Part shown: positions 6,923-14,813 of the stretch, piece after piece
Position numbering within the stretch: position 1 is the stretch's first letter
Layout of the letters: every line of letters begins with the position of its first letter
Assembly (NCBI GenBank): GCA_023664705.1
Contig: JAMPFE010000002.1
Coordinates: forward strand, 200,554-230,553
DNA from: Lachnospiraceae bacterium
Lineage (GTDB): Bacteria > Bacillota > Clostridia > Oscillospirales > Ruminococcaceae
DNA: 30,000 bases
Direction: 5' to 3'
Program-made: the position numbers and the translations under genes
The notes under the pieces: model-generated
The model's database searches: none
The model's input: the letters and a program-made list of their open reading frames with translations, nothing else
What the model was told of the DNA's origin: nothing

Positions 6923-7129
6923 TCAAACGCCGTATTCGCTCTCGTCGCTGCAGAGCAGAAGAATGCCGCCGATGAGGTTGCAGAAAAGCAGAACCAGCAC
7001 GCAAACCGCCGTAGAGGGCTTCTGCGTTTTCATCTGATTAAGCGCAACGAAACCGACGATCGGAGCGATAATGGTGATAAATCCCACAACGATACCGATG
7101 ATGATAAAAACCTTTGCCGCTGTTTTCAT
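6923..7129 (-). CDS. Small two-helix membrane protein, function unknown
   Basis: The 68-residue protein starts MKTAAKVFIIIG. Two hydrophobic stretches (about 5-28 and 40-60) are joined by the basic loop NQMKTQKP, and the tail is acidic (SDESEYGV). The ATG at 7129 has SD GGAGG; an ATG 24 bp upstream has none. No family was recognised with certainty; small clostridial proteins of this shape are common. No partner is nearby, since it is separated by terminators on both sides. Confidence 0.7.
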   Translation of the reverse strand: MKTAAKVFIIIGIVVGFITIIAPIVGFVALNQMKTQKPSTAVCVLVLLFCNLIGGILLLCSDESEYGV

Positions 7130-7255
7130 AAAAACTTCCTCCAAAAAATTCATACGTCAGCCAAACCCATTGCCGCCGACAATTTATTATATCATATATT
7201 TTGTTGCTTGTCAATACAAATTGTCAAAATAGTTCACAATTTCCAAAATTTTGCG

Positions 7256-7284
7256 AAAAAATTCCCCCGCCAAAGACGGGGGAA
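7256..7284 (-). terminator. Terminator of the sugar ABC operon
   Basis: On the minus strand an 8-bp stem (7277-7284 with 7262-7269) closes a 7-nt loop and is followed by a run of T residues (7256-7261 as A on the plus strand). It lies 18 bp after the permease stop. Confidence 0.88.
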
Positions 7285-7301
7285 CAATGATATGCAAGTG
7301 A

Positions 7302-8204
7302 TCAGCCCTTGACCGCGCCAAGCGCAACGCCTTTAACGATGAACTTGGAGAGGAGCAGGTAGATGATTATAACGGGAACGACGGAAAGCATGACCGCCAG
7401 ATAGTTTACGCCGAAGTCGGTCAGCTTGTCGTTGCCCATAATAGCAGCGACCATCATAGGCATCGTTCTCTGCGAGAGCTTACCCGAAAGCAGCAGCATG
7501 GAGGGTGTGTAGTAATTGTTCCAGCTTGCCACAAACGCGAAGATAGCCTGAACAGCGAACGCGGGCTTGAAGATTGGCAGCGATATTTGCAGGAAGGTCC
7601 TGAATTCTCCGCAGCCGTCAATTCGAGCCGCCTCGACGATATCCAACGGGAACGACGACTGCATATACTGCAGCATGAAGAACACCGTGGACGGAGCCGC
7701 TATCGCGGGAAGAATAAGCGGAATGTAGTTATCGTAGAGCTTTATATTGACCATGAACTCCAAGAAACCCGTAGATACGACCTGCATGGGGATCATCATT
7801 ATCGCAAGGATAAACGTCGTGCAAAAGCCCTTGAGCTTAAAGTCATAAACGGTCAGACCGTAAGCGGTAAGCGCCGAGAAAAATACGGTAAGTATTGTGG
7901 AGCAGCCCGCAATGATAAGACTGTTTCTGTAACCCACCCAGATATTGAACGCGTCGGTATACGCGCCGTTCTGTATCTCGGGGTTATTAAGCGTCTTGAT
8001 ATTCTCAATAAGATATCCGCCCGGAATAAGGGTAACACCGCTACTGGTAATATCAGCCGAAGATCTCGTCGAGTTGATGACGATGATGTAGATCGGAAGC
8101 AGGGCGATGATCGTTATGATTATGCACACGATAAGTCTTATCGTAGAGTGGATCATAATATTCCGTCTGTACGCCTTATCCGAACTGTTATAAGAATCAG
8201 CCAT
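7302..8204 (-). CDS. Carbohydrate ABC transporter permease (MalG/AraQ type)
   Basis: The 300-residue inner-membrane subunit has six predicted membrane segments and the EAA loop that contacts the ATPase, read as VEAARIDGCGEFRTFLQISL followed by PIFKPA. The N-terminus (INSTRSSADI region) and the ending IVKGVALGAVKG are typical of the CUT1 family MalG subunit. SD is GGAGGGGG. It is the last gene of a binding protein-permease-permease operon. The substrate cannot be told from sequence; an oligosaccharide is usual for CUT1. No ATPase is encoded here, so a shared MsmX/MalK-like ATPase elsewhere is expected. Confidence 0.94.
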   Translation of the reverse strand: MADSYNSSDKAYRRNIMIHSTIRLIVCIIITIIALLPIYIIVINSTRSSADITSSGVTLIPGGYLIENIKTLNNPEIQNGAYTDAFNIWVGYRNSLIIAGCSTILTVFFSALTAYGLTVYDFKLKGFCTTFILAIMMIPMQVVSTGFLEFMVNIKLYDNYIPLILPAIAAPSTVFFMLQYMQSSFPLDIVEAARIDGCGEFRTFLQISLPIFKPAFAVQAIFAFVASWNNYYTPSMLLLSGKLSQRTMPMMVAAIMGNDKLTDFGVNYLAVMLSVVPVIIIYLLLSKFIVKGVALGAVKG

Positions 8205-8218
8205 AATGTCCCCCTCCT

Positions 8219-9190
8219 TTACTTAGACTTCTTGCGCTTTTTAACGGGCGCAGTGGAGTCTGTATTGAACTTGTAAACAAGCAGTCCGAGCGCGCAGGTC
8301 ACGATAAACATGATGACCGAAGCGGCGGCGGAATACCCGTAGTTCGGGATCGCAGCCTTAAAGTGCTTATAAATGAACACCGCGGCTGTCTGGAGGTACG
8401 GGCTGATGGTTCTGCCCTCGTGGAGCAGATACGGGATATCGAACATCTGCAAGCCGCCTATCATAGACGTAATGAATACGTAAATGAAAATGGGCTTAAG
8501 GATAGGCATGGTGATCCTGAAGAAAGTGTTGGCGCCGCTCGAGCCGTCGATATCGGCTGCCTCGTAGATAGAGGGGTCGATACCGTAGATGCCGGACATC
8601 AGAAGCAGCATTGTGTTTCCGAACCACATCCACGACTGAACGAACATTACGATCAAGCGCGCCGACCACTCGCCCCTAATGAACGGTACAGCCTCGGAGA
8701 TCGTGCCCCATTTCAGCAAAAGCGAGTTTACAGCGCCGTATTTGCTGTTTCCGAACAGCATCAGGAACATACCCGCGACGGACGCGGCGGTGATGATATT
8801 CGGAAGGTACATAACGACCTTAAAGAAGCCTGTACCCTTTATCTTAATTCTTACGTCGGAGAACCAAACCGCCAGAAGCAGCGAAAGCACGATCTGGACG
8901 ATAAAGTTGCCCGCCCACAGAATAAGCGTATTTCCAATGGATCTCATAAACTCCTGATTGATAACGTGTCCGGCGCTGAATTCGCCCGCCTCGCCAACCA
9001 GCAGGAACTGGAAATTCTGAAATCCTACCCAATCCGCGGCGTTTGCGCCGTTGCCCTTAAAGCTCAGTACAAACGTATTTATCAGCGGATAGATCATAAA
9101 GAAAGCATACGTGATGAAAAACGGCGCTATAAAAATATAGCCGTATTTTGCGTAGCTTACCATTTTATGGCTTTTGCCGGTCGCCTGCAT
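8219..9190 (-). CDS. Carbohydrate ABC transporter permease (MalF/UgpA type)
   Basis: The 323-residue inner-membrane subunit has six membrane segments and an EAA loop, YEAADIDGSSGANTFFRITM followed by PILKPI. The start at 9190 (MQATGKSHK) is an ATG with SD AAAGGG; a longer frame to 9226 would need a TTG without a ribosome site. The gene is 14 bp upstream of its MalG-type partner and 119 bp downstream of the binding protein gene, with a hairpin in that gap. Confidence 0.94.
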   Translation of the reverse strand: MQATGKSHKMVSYAKYGYIFIAPFFITYAFFMIYPLINTFVLSFKGNGANAADWVGFQNFQFLLVGEAGEFSAGHVINQEFMRSIGNTLILWAGNFIVQIVLSLLLAVWFSDVRIKIKGTGFFKVVMYLPNIITAASVAGMFLMLFGNSKYGAVNSLLLKWGTISEAVPFIRGEWSARLIVMFVQSWMWFGNTMLLLMSGIYGIDPSIYEAADIDGSSGANTFFRITMPILKPIFIYVFITSMIGGLQMFDIPYLLHEGRTISPYLQTAAVFIYKHFKAAIPNYGYSAAASVIMFIVTCALGLLVYKFNTDSTAPVKKRKKSK

Positions 9191-9236
9191 ACTGCACACC
9201 CTTTCAAAAAAATTATTGTTAAACAATTACAATAAA

Positions 9237-9263
9237 TGCTTATGGGAAAAATTCCCATAAGCA
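9237..9263 (-). terminator. Intercistronic hairpin between binding protein and permeases
   Basis: A perfect 12-bp stem (9237-9248 with 9252-9263) closes a 3-nt loop and is followed on the minus strand by TTTATTG. The T tract is weak, so it may be a partial terminator or an RNA-stabilising hairpin. Either would keep the binding protein more abundant than the membrane subunits, as in other sugar ABC operons. Confidence 0.7.
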
Positions 9264-9309
9264 AATATTGTTAACAGGTTAACTTTTTATTATCGACTGA
9301 ATAATCGAA

Positions 9310-10707
9310 TTACTCTACGTCGATATCGGGGAGCGCAGCCTTAACGTCCTGCTTGAACTTAACGATAGCCTCTTCCTTGGTGCTTACAAGGCCGTCGAGA
9401 AGCGCGTTTACGGAGTCGTTGAAGCAGCCCTTGATGGTCGAATCGTACTGGGTGAGCTTGCCCTCGAGGTCGAGCTTATCCATAACCTTAACAAGCGTGG
9501 TGTAGTGGTTCTGACCGTTGAGGAGCTTGTTGCTCGTGGTAAGGCTGCTCATTACGGACTTGTTGTTTACGAAGTCGCCGGTCTTCTCTGCATAAGCCTT
9601 CATGGAATCGGCATCCTTGCAGAAGTACTCGATGAATTCCTTAGCGAGCACGGGGTTGTTGCACTTGTTGGAAACGCCGATGTAGGAACCGCCCCAGAAG
9701 TAGCTGGAGGGAGCCTCACAGAACGCCATGTTCTTGCCGAGCTCCTCGGAGCCGTCGGTCATGTTGAACAGGATCGAGCCCTCGTTGGTGGTAAGACCCC
9801 ATGTGGGAGCGAAATCGCCGAGCGCGGAGCCGTCCTTAACGGACTGATACCACGGAGTTTCCCACTGCGGGAACAGACCGAGGGACTTGTCGTTCTTCAT
9901 CTCAACAACGAGATCATAGAACGCCTCTGCCTCGCCCAAAACGAGCTTGCCGTCAACTACCCAAGGCTGAGATCTGTTAGCCTGGAATACTTCCCACATA
10001 CCGCCCTCGGTGGACTGGAGAGCGCAAGTGCCGCCGGAAGCCTCTGCGAGGGTCTTGCCCGCTGCCTTGAACTTATCCCAATCGCTGATAAGCGCGGTCA
10101 TCTCATCGGGGCTCTTTATGCCCAGATACTGCTCTGCAAGGTCGGATCTGTAAATGAATCCGCCGGGAGTAGCCTGGAAAGAGTTAGCCATAAGCTGACC
10201 CTCGCCGTTGGAGCCGTAGGACAGAGTGTAGGGGAAAGCGTCCGGGAAGTCGGACTTGGAAAGACCGATAGTCTCGTAGCTTGCGGAAACCTCGTTGTCG
10301 TAGGTGTACATCATCGTCCAGCCCGCGTCCATGATGAACAGGTCAGCGTCGCCGTCGCCCTTGATATACTGCTTGTAGCCGTCGCGAGCGCCCTCGCCGT
10401 TGTCGCCGATGCCGACGAACTTAACGGAATCCGCGGGATAGCCCTTAGCCTCAAGGAAGGTCTCTACCATCGTCTTGGTATCGGAGTTACCGTTCCAAGT
10501 AAGGATAGTAAGGGTGCCCTCCTCGGGAGCAGCCGTGGTACCCGCGTTGGAGTTGCCGCTGTCGCCCGCGTTGGAGCTGCCGCTGTTGGAGTTGCTGTTG
10601 CTGTTGCTGTTGCCCGCACCAGAGCCGTTGTTGTTGTCGGTGTTACAGCCTGCCAAAGAGAGAACAGCTGCGGAAGCTACCAGAGCTGCCAAAATTCTTT
10701 TCTTCAT
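9310..10707 (-). CDS. Sugar-binding lipoprotein of an ABC importer
   Basis: The 465-residue family 1 extracellular solute-binding protein has a lipoprotein signal (MKKRILAALVASAAVLSLAG, then C21). A low-complexity Asn/Ser/Gly linker of about 40 residues follows the lipidated Cys. The mature domain starts with LTILTWNGNSDTK and contains features of sugar-binding proteins (AGWTMMYTYD, GEGQLMANSFQATPGGFIYR, the late segment YFWGGSYIGVSNKC). It delivers substrate to the two permeases encoded downstream. SD is GGGAGG. The upstream sigma-A promoter and LacI-family sites suggest control by sugar availability or CcpA. Confidence 0.94.
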   Translation of the reverse strand: MKKRILAALVASAAVLSLAGCNTDNNNGSGAGNSNSNSNSNSGSSNAGDSGNSNAGTTAAPEEGTLTILTWNGNSDTKTMVETFLEAKGYPADSVKFVGIGDNGEGARDGYKQYIKGDGDADLFIMDAGWTMMYTYDNEVSASYETIGLSKSDFPDAFPYTLSYGSNGEGQLMANSFQATPGGFIYRSDLAEQYLGIKSPDEMTALISDWDKFKAAGKTLAEASGGTCALQSTEGGMWEVFQANRSQPWVVDGKLVLGEAEAFYDLVVEMKNDKSLGLFPQWETPWYQSVKDGSALGDFAPTWGLTTNEGSILFNMTDGSEELGKNMAFCEAPSSYFWGGSYIGVSNKCNNPVLAKEFIEYFCKDADSMKAYAEKTGDFVNNKSVMSSLTTSNKLLNGQNHYTTLVKVMDKLDLEGKLTQYDSTIKGCFNDSVNALLDGLVSTKEEAIVKFKQDVKAALPDIDVE

Positions 10708-10818
10708 AGGTTTATTCCTCCCAAAAATGGTTTCTGTTCTTTACGGAACGCCGTTCCGCATATTGAACAGCCTAAGATTTATTTGTCGGGATAAATGCGG
10801 TTTCCCGACTTCATTGTT

Positions 10819-10847
10819 AGTTTATCACAAAATCGTAAATTTTTCAA
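10819..10847 (-). promoter_or_regulatory. Sigma-A promoter of the sugar ABC operon
   Basis: On the minus strand TTGAAA (10842-10847) and TAAACT (10819-10824) are 17 bp apart. The transcript would start about 105 bp before the binding-protein ATG. Confidence 0.72.
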
Positions 10848-10882
10848 GTGCTTTTTTGAAACTTTTTTTCACAGTCGTTGCC

Positions 10883-10911
10883 GAAAACGTTTTCATTTGA
10901 AAACGCTTGTT
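10883..10911 (-). promoter_or_regulatory. Tandem LacI-family/cre-like operators
   Basis: The perfect palindrome GAAAACGTTTTC (10883-10894) and TTGAAAACGCTTGTT (10897-10911) both centre on CG, 16 bp apart. Each matches the CcpA cre pattern WTGNAANCGNWNNCW with one mismatch, and also fits sites for sugar-responsive LacI regulators. They lie about 75-95 bp upstream of the expected transcript start. The remaining part of the 466-bp gap (10912-11130) is AT-rich and shows nothing further I can name. Confidence 0.6.
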
Positions 10912-11130
10912 TAAAATGCCGACCCGATAAATCGAGGGGCAAAAAATTTAAATCGAAAACCTTTTATCATTTTTTCGCACAACAAAGCCGTTTATTCAAG
11001 TTCAAAAAAATTTTTTTATTTTTATATTTAAAAAATTGAAAAATTGTAACCTTTTTGTAACTTTTATTTGTGCAAAGTGCCAAAAATTTATTCAACCAAT
11101 TTGTAAACGATAACAAAACCCAAAATTTGC

Positions 11131-11161
11131 CAAAAAATCCCCGCCTTTGTAAAGCGGGGAT
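11131..11161 (-). terminator. Terminator of the carboxyltransferase operon
   Basis: An 8-bp stem (11154-11161 with 11137-11144, minus-strand reading) closes a 9-nt loop and is followed by a T run. It lies just after the oadA-like stop. Confidence 0.88.
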
Positions 11162-11173
11162 AATTCATCGTTA

Positions 11174-12577
11174 TCAAACGGGGTGAACCTTGTTTGCCTT
11201 ATCCGCGTGAACCGCGTCCACGCCGACCTTTCTGTCGCGCTGCTTCTCGAAGAAGCCCGGTGCCACCTTCGGGAACATCGCGTAGGTGAGGATATCCTCG
11301 ACGGTGGGGTCGTCCACGTAAGCCTTGGTCTCCTCTTTCATCTTGTCGAACTCGGGTGAAAGCTGATCCGCGGGGCGGCAGGTGATGGGCTCCTCGTCTC
11401 CGAGTATCTTCTTCCGGAACTCGGGGTCGATCTGCACGGGCGTCTTGCCGTAGTCGCCCTTTACCAAGCCCTTGAACTCCTTGGTGACGGTCTTGTAGCG
11501 CTCGCCCATGATGATGTTGAACACAGCCTGAGTGCCGACTATCTGCGAGGTCGGCGTAACGAGCGGCGGGAAGCCGCTGTCCTTGCGCACTCTCGGGACT
11601 TCGGCAAGCACCTCGTCGAGCTGCTCCGCCTTGCCCGCCTGCTTTAGCTGCGACAGCAGGTTCGACAGCATGCCGCCCGGGACCTGATAGATAAGCGCCT
11701 TTGTGTTGGTGGCAAGCATGGATTGATCCATTAGCCCGCTTTCGAGGTACTTCTTGCGCAAGCCCATAAAGTACTCGCGAACCTCGCCGAGGGCCGCCAG
11801 ATCGATGCCCGTGTCGTGCTCCGTGCCCATAAACGTCGCCACGATGGACTCCGTGGGCGCGTGCGAGGTGCCGAGCGCCAGCGGCGACATAGCGGTATCG
11901 ACCGCGTCAACGCCCGCCTCGACTGCCTTGATGATGCACATCGAAGCCAGACCCGAGGTGTAGTGCGTGTGGAGCTGTATCGGCACCTTAACGACGGACT
12001 TCAGATCCTTGACGAGCCCCTCCGCCTCGTAGGGCGTGAGCAGCGCCGCCATATCCTTGATGCAAATGGAATCCGCACCCGCGCTCTCTATCTGCTTGGC
12101 GTAGTTCATGTAATACTCGTGAGTGAACACGTCGCCCGTCGTGTACGAAATAGCGACCTGCGCGTGTCCGTTCTCCTTTTTGGCAGCCTTGATAGCGGTC
12201 TCGAGGTTGCGGATATCGTTCAGCGCGTCGAAAATTCTGATGATGTCGATTCCATTAGCTATCGACTTCTGAACAAAATACTCAACCAAATCGTCCGCGT
12301 AGTGGCGGTAGCCGAGCATATTCTGCCCTCTGAACAGCATCTGGAGCTTTGTATTCGGCATTTCCTTGCGGAGAATGCGCAGTCTCTCCCACGGGTCCTC
12401 GTCGAGGAAGCGTATGCAGGAGTCGAAGGTCGCGCCGCCCCAGCACTCCGCCGAATAGAAGCCTATTTTATCCATTGTCGACAAAATCGGACGCATATCG
12501 TCCATGGACATTCTCGTGGCGAGCAGGCTCTGGTGCGCGTCGCGGAGAACGGTTTCGGTAATATTCAATTTAGCCAT
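11174..12577 (-). CDS. Oxaloacetate/pyruvate carboxyltransferase subunit (OadA / transcarboxylase 5S type)
   Basis: The 467-residue TIM-barrel enzyme moves a carboxyl group between biotin and pyruvate/oxaloacetate. Seen are the N-terminal LRDAHQSLLATR with its metal-site Asp, the AECWGGATFD segment, LFRGQNMLGYRHYADD, a candidate carbamylated Lys in CIKDMA (K174), and the metal-binding HTH (203-205) in LHTHYTSG. The C-terminal biotin domain found in OadA of Klebsiella type is missing; the next gene upstream supplies one. The size matches the 5S subunit of propionibacterial transcarboxylase. It is the last gene of a three-gene operon. An oxaloacetate decarboxylase role would need a membrane beta subunit, which is not encoded here. 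Confidence 0.92.
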   Translation of the reverse strand: MAKLNITETVLRDAHQSLLATRMSMDDMRPILSTMDKIGFYSAECWGGATFDSCIRFLDEDPWERLRILRKEMPNTKLQMLFRGQNMLGYRHYADDLVEYFVQKSIANGIDIIRIFDALNDIRNLETAIKAAKKENGHAQVAISYTTGDVFTHEYYMNYAKQIESAGADSICIKDMAALLTPYEAEGLVKDLKSVVKVPIQLHTHYTSGLASMCIIKAVEAGVDAVDTAMSPLALGTSHAPTESIVATFMGTEHDTGIDLAALGEVREYFMGLRKKYLESGLMDQSMLATNTKALIYQVPGGMLSNLLSQLKQAGKAEQLDEVLAEVPRVRKDSGFPPLVTPTSQIVGTQAVFNIIMGERYKTVTKEFKGLVKGDYGKTPVQIDPEFRKKILGDEEPITCRPADQLSPEFDKMKEETKAYVDDPTVEDILTYAMFPKVAPGFFEKQRDRKVGVDAVHADKANKVHPV

Positions 12578-12589
12578 TTCGCTTCTCCT

Positions 12590-12946
12590 TTAGTTAAGAG
12601 TAACGACGGGAGCGCCCGTCTCGACAGACTCGCCCTTGTTTACGCAGACAGCCGCAACGGTGCCGTCCCTGTCGGAAACGATGTCGTTCTCCATTTTCAT
12701 AGCCTCGAGGACTGCGACAACGGTGCCGTTCGTGACCTTATCGCCGACCTTTACCTTAATATCGACGATAGTGCCGCGCATGGGCGCGTTGACGGGCGTT
12801 CCGCCCGCGGCGGCAGCCTTGGGCGCGGGAGCAGCCTTCTTGGGAGCGGCAGCCTTGGGGGCTGCGGGCGCGGAAACGTCGCCGCCCGCCTCCTCCACGG
12901 TAACATCATAAGCGTTTCCGTTTACGGTAATAACATAATTTTTCAT
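12590..12946 (-). CDS. Biotin carboxyl carrier protein
   Basis: The 118-residue protein has a C-terminal biotinyl domain (about 50-118) with the signature EAMKMEN, so the biotin-carrying lysine is K84. The N-terminal part (1-20) is a short beta region, joined by an Ala/Pro/Lys-rich flexible linker (about 23-48) of the type that lets the biotin arm swing. It lies between, and 12-26 bp from, two carboxyltransferase genes, and should shuttle CO2 between them. It is the analogue of the 1.3S transcarboxylase subunit or of the gamma subunit of methylmalonyl-CoA decarboxylase. Confidence 0.93.
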   Translation of the reverse strand: MKNYVITVNGNAYDVTVEEAGGDVSAPAAPKAAAPKKAAPAPKAAAAGGTPVNAPMRGTIVDIKVKVGDKVTNGTVVAVLEAMKMENDIVSDRDGTVAAVCVNKGESVETGAPVVTLN

Positions 12947-12972
12947 ATTTCAATACCTCACTTTGTATATTT

Positions 12973-14295
12973 TTAAAAAGTATAGTTCGCGCGCTTTCTC
13001 ACGGGATTCATGCGCTTTGTGCCGAACGAGCCGAGCGTCTTGGAAAGCGCCTCGCGCGTATCTTCGGCGGCTATAACGCCGTCGACCATGCCGAGAGCCG
13101 CCGCCGCGAACGGGTCGGTCGTGAGCTCCTCGCCCATAAACGCCTTTCCCGCCTCGGGGCTCATCGGAGCTATCTCCGCGCTCTCCCACGCGAAGCTTAC
13201 GTCCGCGCTGTCGAAAGCCGCATAAGCCGCGCCGAAAGCCTTGCCCGTAACGACGTTCACCTTGAGCGTGGTCGCGGTGGCGTACACCTGCGCCAGCTTA
13301 GCGCAGTCGCGCACGGAGCCGCCGAGCTCCGCGGCGGAGCTTCCCTCGAAGCCCTCGGTGTTCACAAATGTGACAACGGGTATGGAGAACAGGTCCGCAA
13401 ACTGGACGAAGCGCGCTATCTTCGCGCAATCCGCCGCGGTGAGCTTCGCAGCCCCGTCGGTCGCCACGAAAGCCGCCGTTGTGCCGTTCAGCGCGCCGAG
13501 CGCGGTGTACGCCGCCGTTCCGAATTTCTCTCCCAGCTCGATAACGCTGCCCTTCTGAGCGACGGCAGCCGCGAGCTCCGCGCCCTTCATTGCCGAGGAA
13601 ATGGCCGCGTCGTTCTCGGAAGCGTCCTCGACAAAACCGATATCCAGATTATTGAGCGGCAGCATGGAAACAAGGCTCTTCGCCTTTGCGACCGCCTCCG
13701 CGCCGTCCTTTGCCAAAATCTGGCAAATGCCCGCCTTAGCCGCATTCTCGGCAGTCCCCGCGCCCGCGAGCTTTCCGTCCGCGTTGTTGAACGGCGCCGT
13801 GAGGAACAGCTCGCTCTTCTCCGTCGCGATAACGACGTCCGCCATAGCCGCGAGCATCGCCGCGCAGCCCGCGCAGACGCCCGTAACGACGGCTATCTGC
13901 GGAACAACGCCCGAGACCGCCGCGGAAGCCTTCATAATGTCGCCGTAAGCCGAAAGCACAGCCATTCCCTCGTTGATATCCGCGCCCTTGCTGTCGAAAA
14001 ATCCGACAACGGGGATGCCATTCCTTGCCGCAAGCTCGTAAACGCGCTTTATCTTCAGCGCCGCCGCCGTATTGACCGCGCCGCCCTTTACGGAAACGTC
14101 CTGCGCGAACACGAGGACCTCCTCGCCGCCCACGGTCCCGCTGCCCGCGACCACCGAGCTCAGCCCGCCGTCCGCGGACAGAAACTTGTCCAGCTCCGTA
14201 AAGCTGTCCTCATCCAAAAATGCCGCGAGCCTTTTTCTCGCGTCGCTGTCGGGAACGCTCCGTTCCATTTCAGCCAAGGATTTTCTTACTGCCAT
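12973..14295 (-). CDS. Acyl-CoA carboxyltransferase subunit (MmdA / transcarboxylase 12S type, short)
   Basis: The 440-residue protein has two crotonase-fold halves. The N-terminal half holds VSGVVPQIAVVTGVCAGCAA, matching the acyl-CoA oxyanion-hole GPCAGGA region. The C-terminal half holds NTEGFEGSSAAELGG and VVTGKAFGAAYAAF, matching the biotin-side GxxxGxxxE and GKAYGGAY regions, then WESAEIAPMSPEA. It is about 70-80 residues shorter than MmdA/PccB proteins (about 510-520), and several signature glycines are replaced by alanine or cysteine. It is the first gene of the operon, with SD GGAGG. Substrate is unproven: methylmalonyl-CoA/propionyl-CoA or malonyl-CoA/acetyl-CoA are possible. Confidence 0.82.
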   Translation of the reverse strand: MAVRKSLAEMERSVPDSDARKRLAAFLDEDSFTELDKFLSADGGLSSVVAGSGTVGGEEVLVFAQDVSVKGGAVNTAAALKIKRVYELAARNGIPVVGFFDSKGADINEGMAVLSAYGDIMKASAAVSGVVPQIAVVTGVCAGCAAMLAAMADVVIATEKSELFLTAPFNNADGKLAGAGTAENAAKAGICQILAKDGAEAVAKAKSLVSMLPLNNLDIGFVEDASENDAAISSAMKGAELAAAVAQKGSVIELGEKFGTAAYTALGALNGTTAAFVATDGAAKLTAADCAKIARFVQFADLFSIPVVTFVNTEGFEGSSAAELGGSVRDCAKLAQVYATATTLKVNVVTGKAFGAAYAAFDSADVSFAWESAEIAPMSPEAGKAFMGEELTTDPFAAAALGMVDGVIAAEDTREALSKTLGSFGTKRMNPVRKRANYTF

Positions 14296-14321
14296 GGTAT
14301 ATCCTCCATTTATTATAAGTA

Positions 14322-14337
14322 TGGCAACTCAATGCCA
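14322..14337 (-). promoter_or_regulatory. Inverted repeat in the leader of the carboxyltransferase operon
   Basis: TGGCA-N6-TGCCA lies about 10-25 bp downstream of the expected transcript start and 27 bp before the ATG. The position suits a repressor operator. I do not recognise the regulator. Confidence 0.4.
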
Positions 14338-14354
14338 AAAAAATATCCATAGTA

Positions 14355-14383
14355 ATTATACTACTTTGGGAAATAAATAACAA
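14355..14383 (-). promoter_or_regulatory. Sigma-A promoter of the carboxyltransferase operon
   Basis: On the minus strand TTGTTA (14378-14383) and TATAAT (14355-14360) are 17 bp apart. A second TATAAT occurs at 14312-14317 without a clear -35 at proper spacing. Confidence 0.75.
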
Positions 14384-14456
14384 GAGAATTTTTCGAGCAT
14401 TTTAAATTTTTACGTTTTGCAATAAAATCATCCCAATTTTTTGGCGATTTTTCACA

Positions 14457-14483
14457 AAAAAATCCTCCGAAAAATTCGGAGGA
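14457..14483 (-). terminator. Terminator of the M50-scp-dacF operon
   Basis: A 9-bp perfect stem (14475-14483 with 14463-14471) has a 3-nt loop and is followed on the minus strand by a run of T residues. It lies 8 bp after the last stop of the eight-gene operon. Confidence 0.9.
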
Positions 14484-14491
14484 AGTATGCT

Positions 14492-14809
14492 CTATTTACC
14501 GCAGCGGCCCTTGTCGAAAAACGCCGCGATGCTCTCCATTACGGGCTTTTCGCCGATAAAGCCGAGCTTTTTCAGCCGCTCCGACATATCCGGCAGGTCA
14601 AATCTCGCCCTGTCGATTCCGTGCAGCGTCATAAGGTTCAGTATCGCGCGCACCAGCCCGTCCGTGAAAAATTCCTCACATTCCAGCTCGTCGACAACGA
14701 ACGTTTCCCCGTCGAGGAACCCCGCTATCCTACCAAGGCTTTCCCCGCCGTCCCGCGCGAAAAACTCAATTTTATCCAAATTTTCCTTATTCTGTAAAAT
14801 CTCTATCAT
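14492..14809 (-). CDS. Small conserved-looking protein, possible GNAT-like remnant
   Basis: The 105-residue protein is not confidently recognised. Its middle (EEFFTDGLVRAILNLMTLHG then IDRARF) and the phrase LKKLGFIGEKP recall the end of GNAT acetyltransferases, where a helix is followed by a LLKKLGF element. The acetyl-CoA loop (Q/RxxGxG/A) is not present, so catalysis is unlikely. It starts 4 bp after the rluB stop with GGTGAG as ribosome site, so it is translationally coupled, and it is the final gene of the operon. Confidence 0.65.
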   Translation of the reverse strand: MIEILQNKENLDKIEFFARDGGESLGRIAGFLDGETFVVDELECEEFFTDGLVRAILNLMTLHGIDRARFDLPDMSERLKKLGFIGEKPVMESIAAFFDKGRCGK

Positions 14810-14813
14810 AAGC

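Noticed and set aside
12973..14295. Calling the first carboxyltransferase the acetyl-CoA carboxylase AccD/AccA
   Set aside because: It has no AccD zinc finger, both halves are in one chain, and the partner is an OadA-type enzyme rather than biotin carboxylase.
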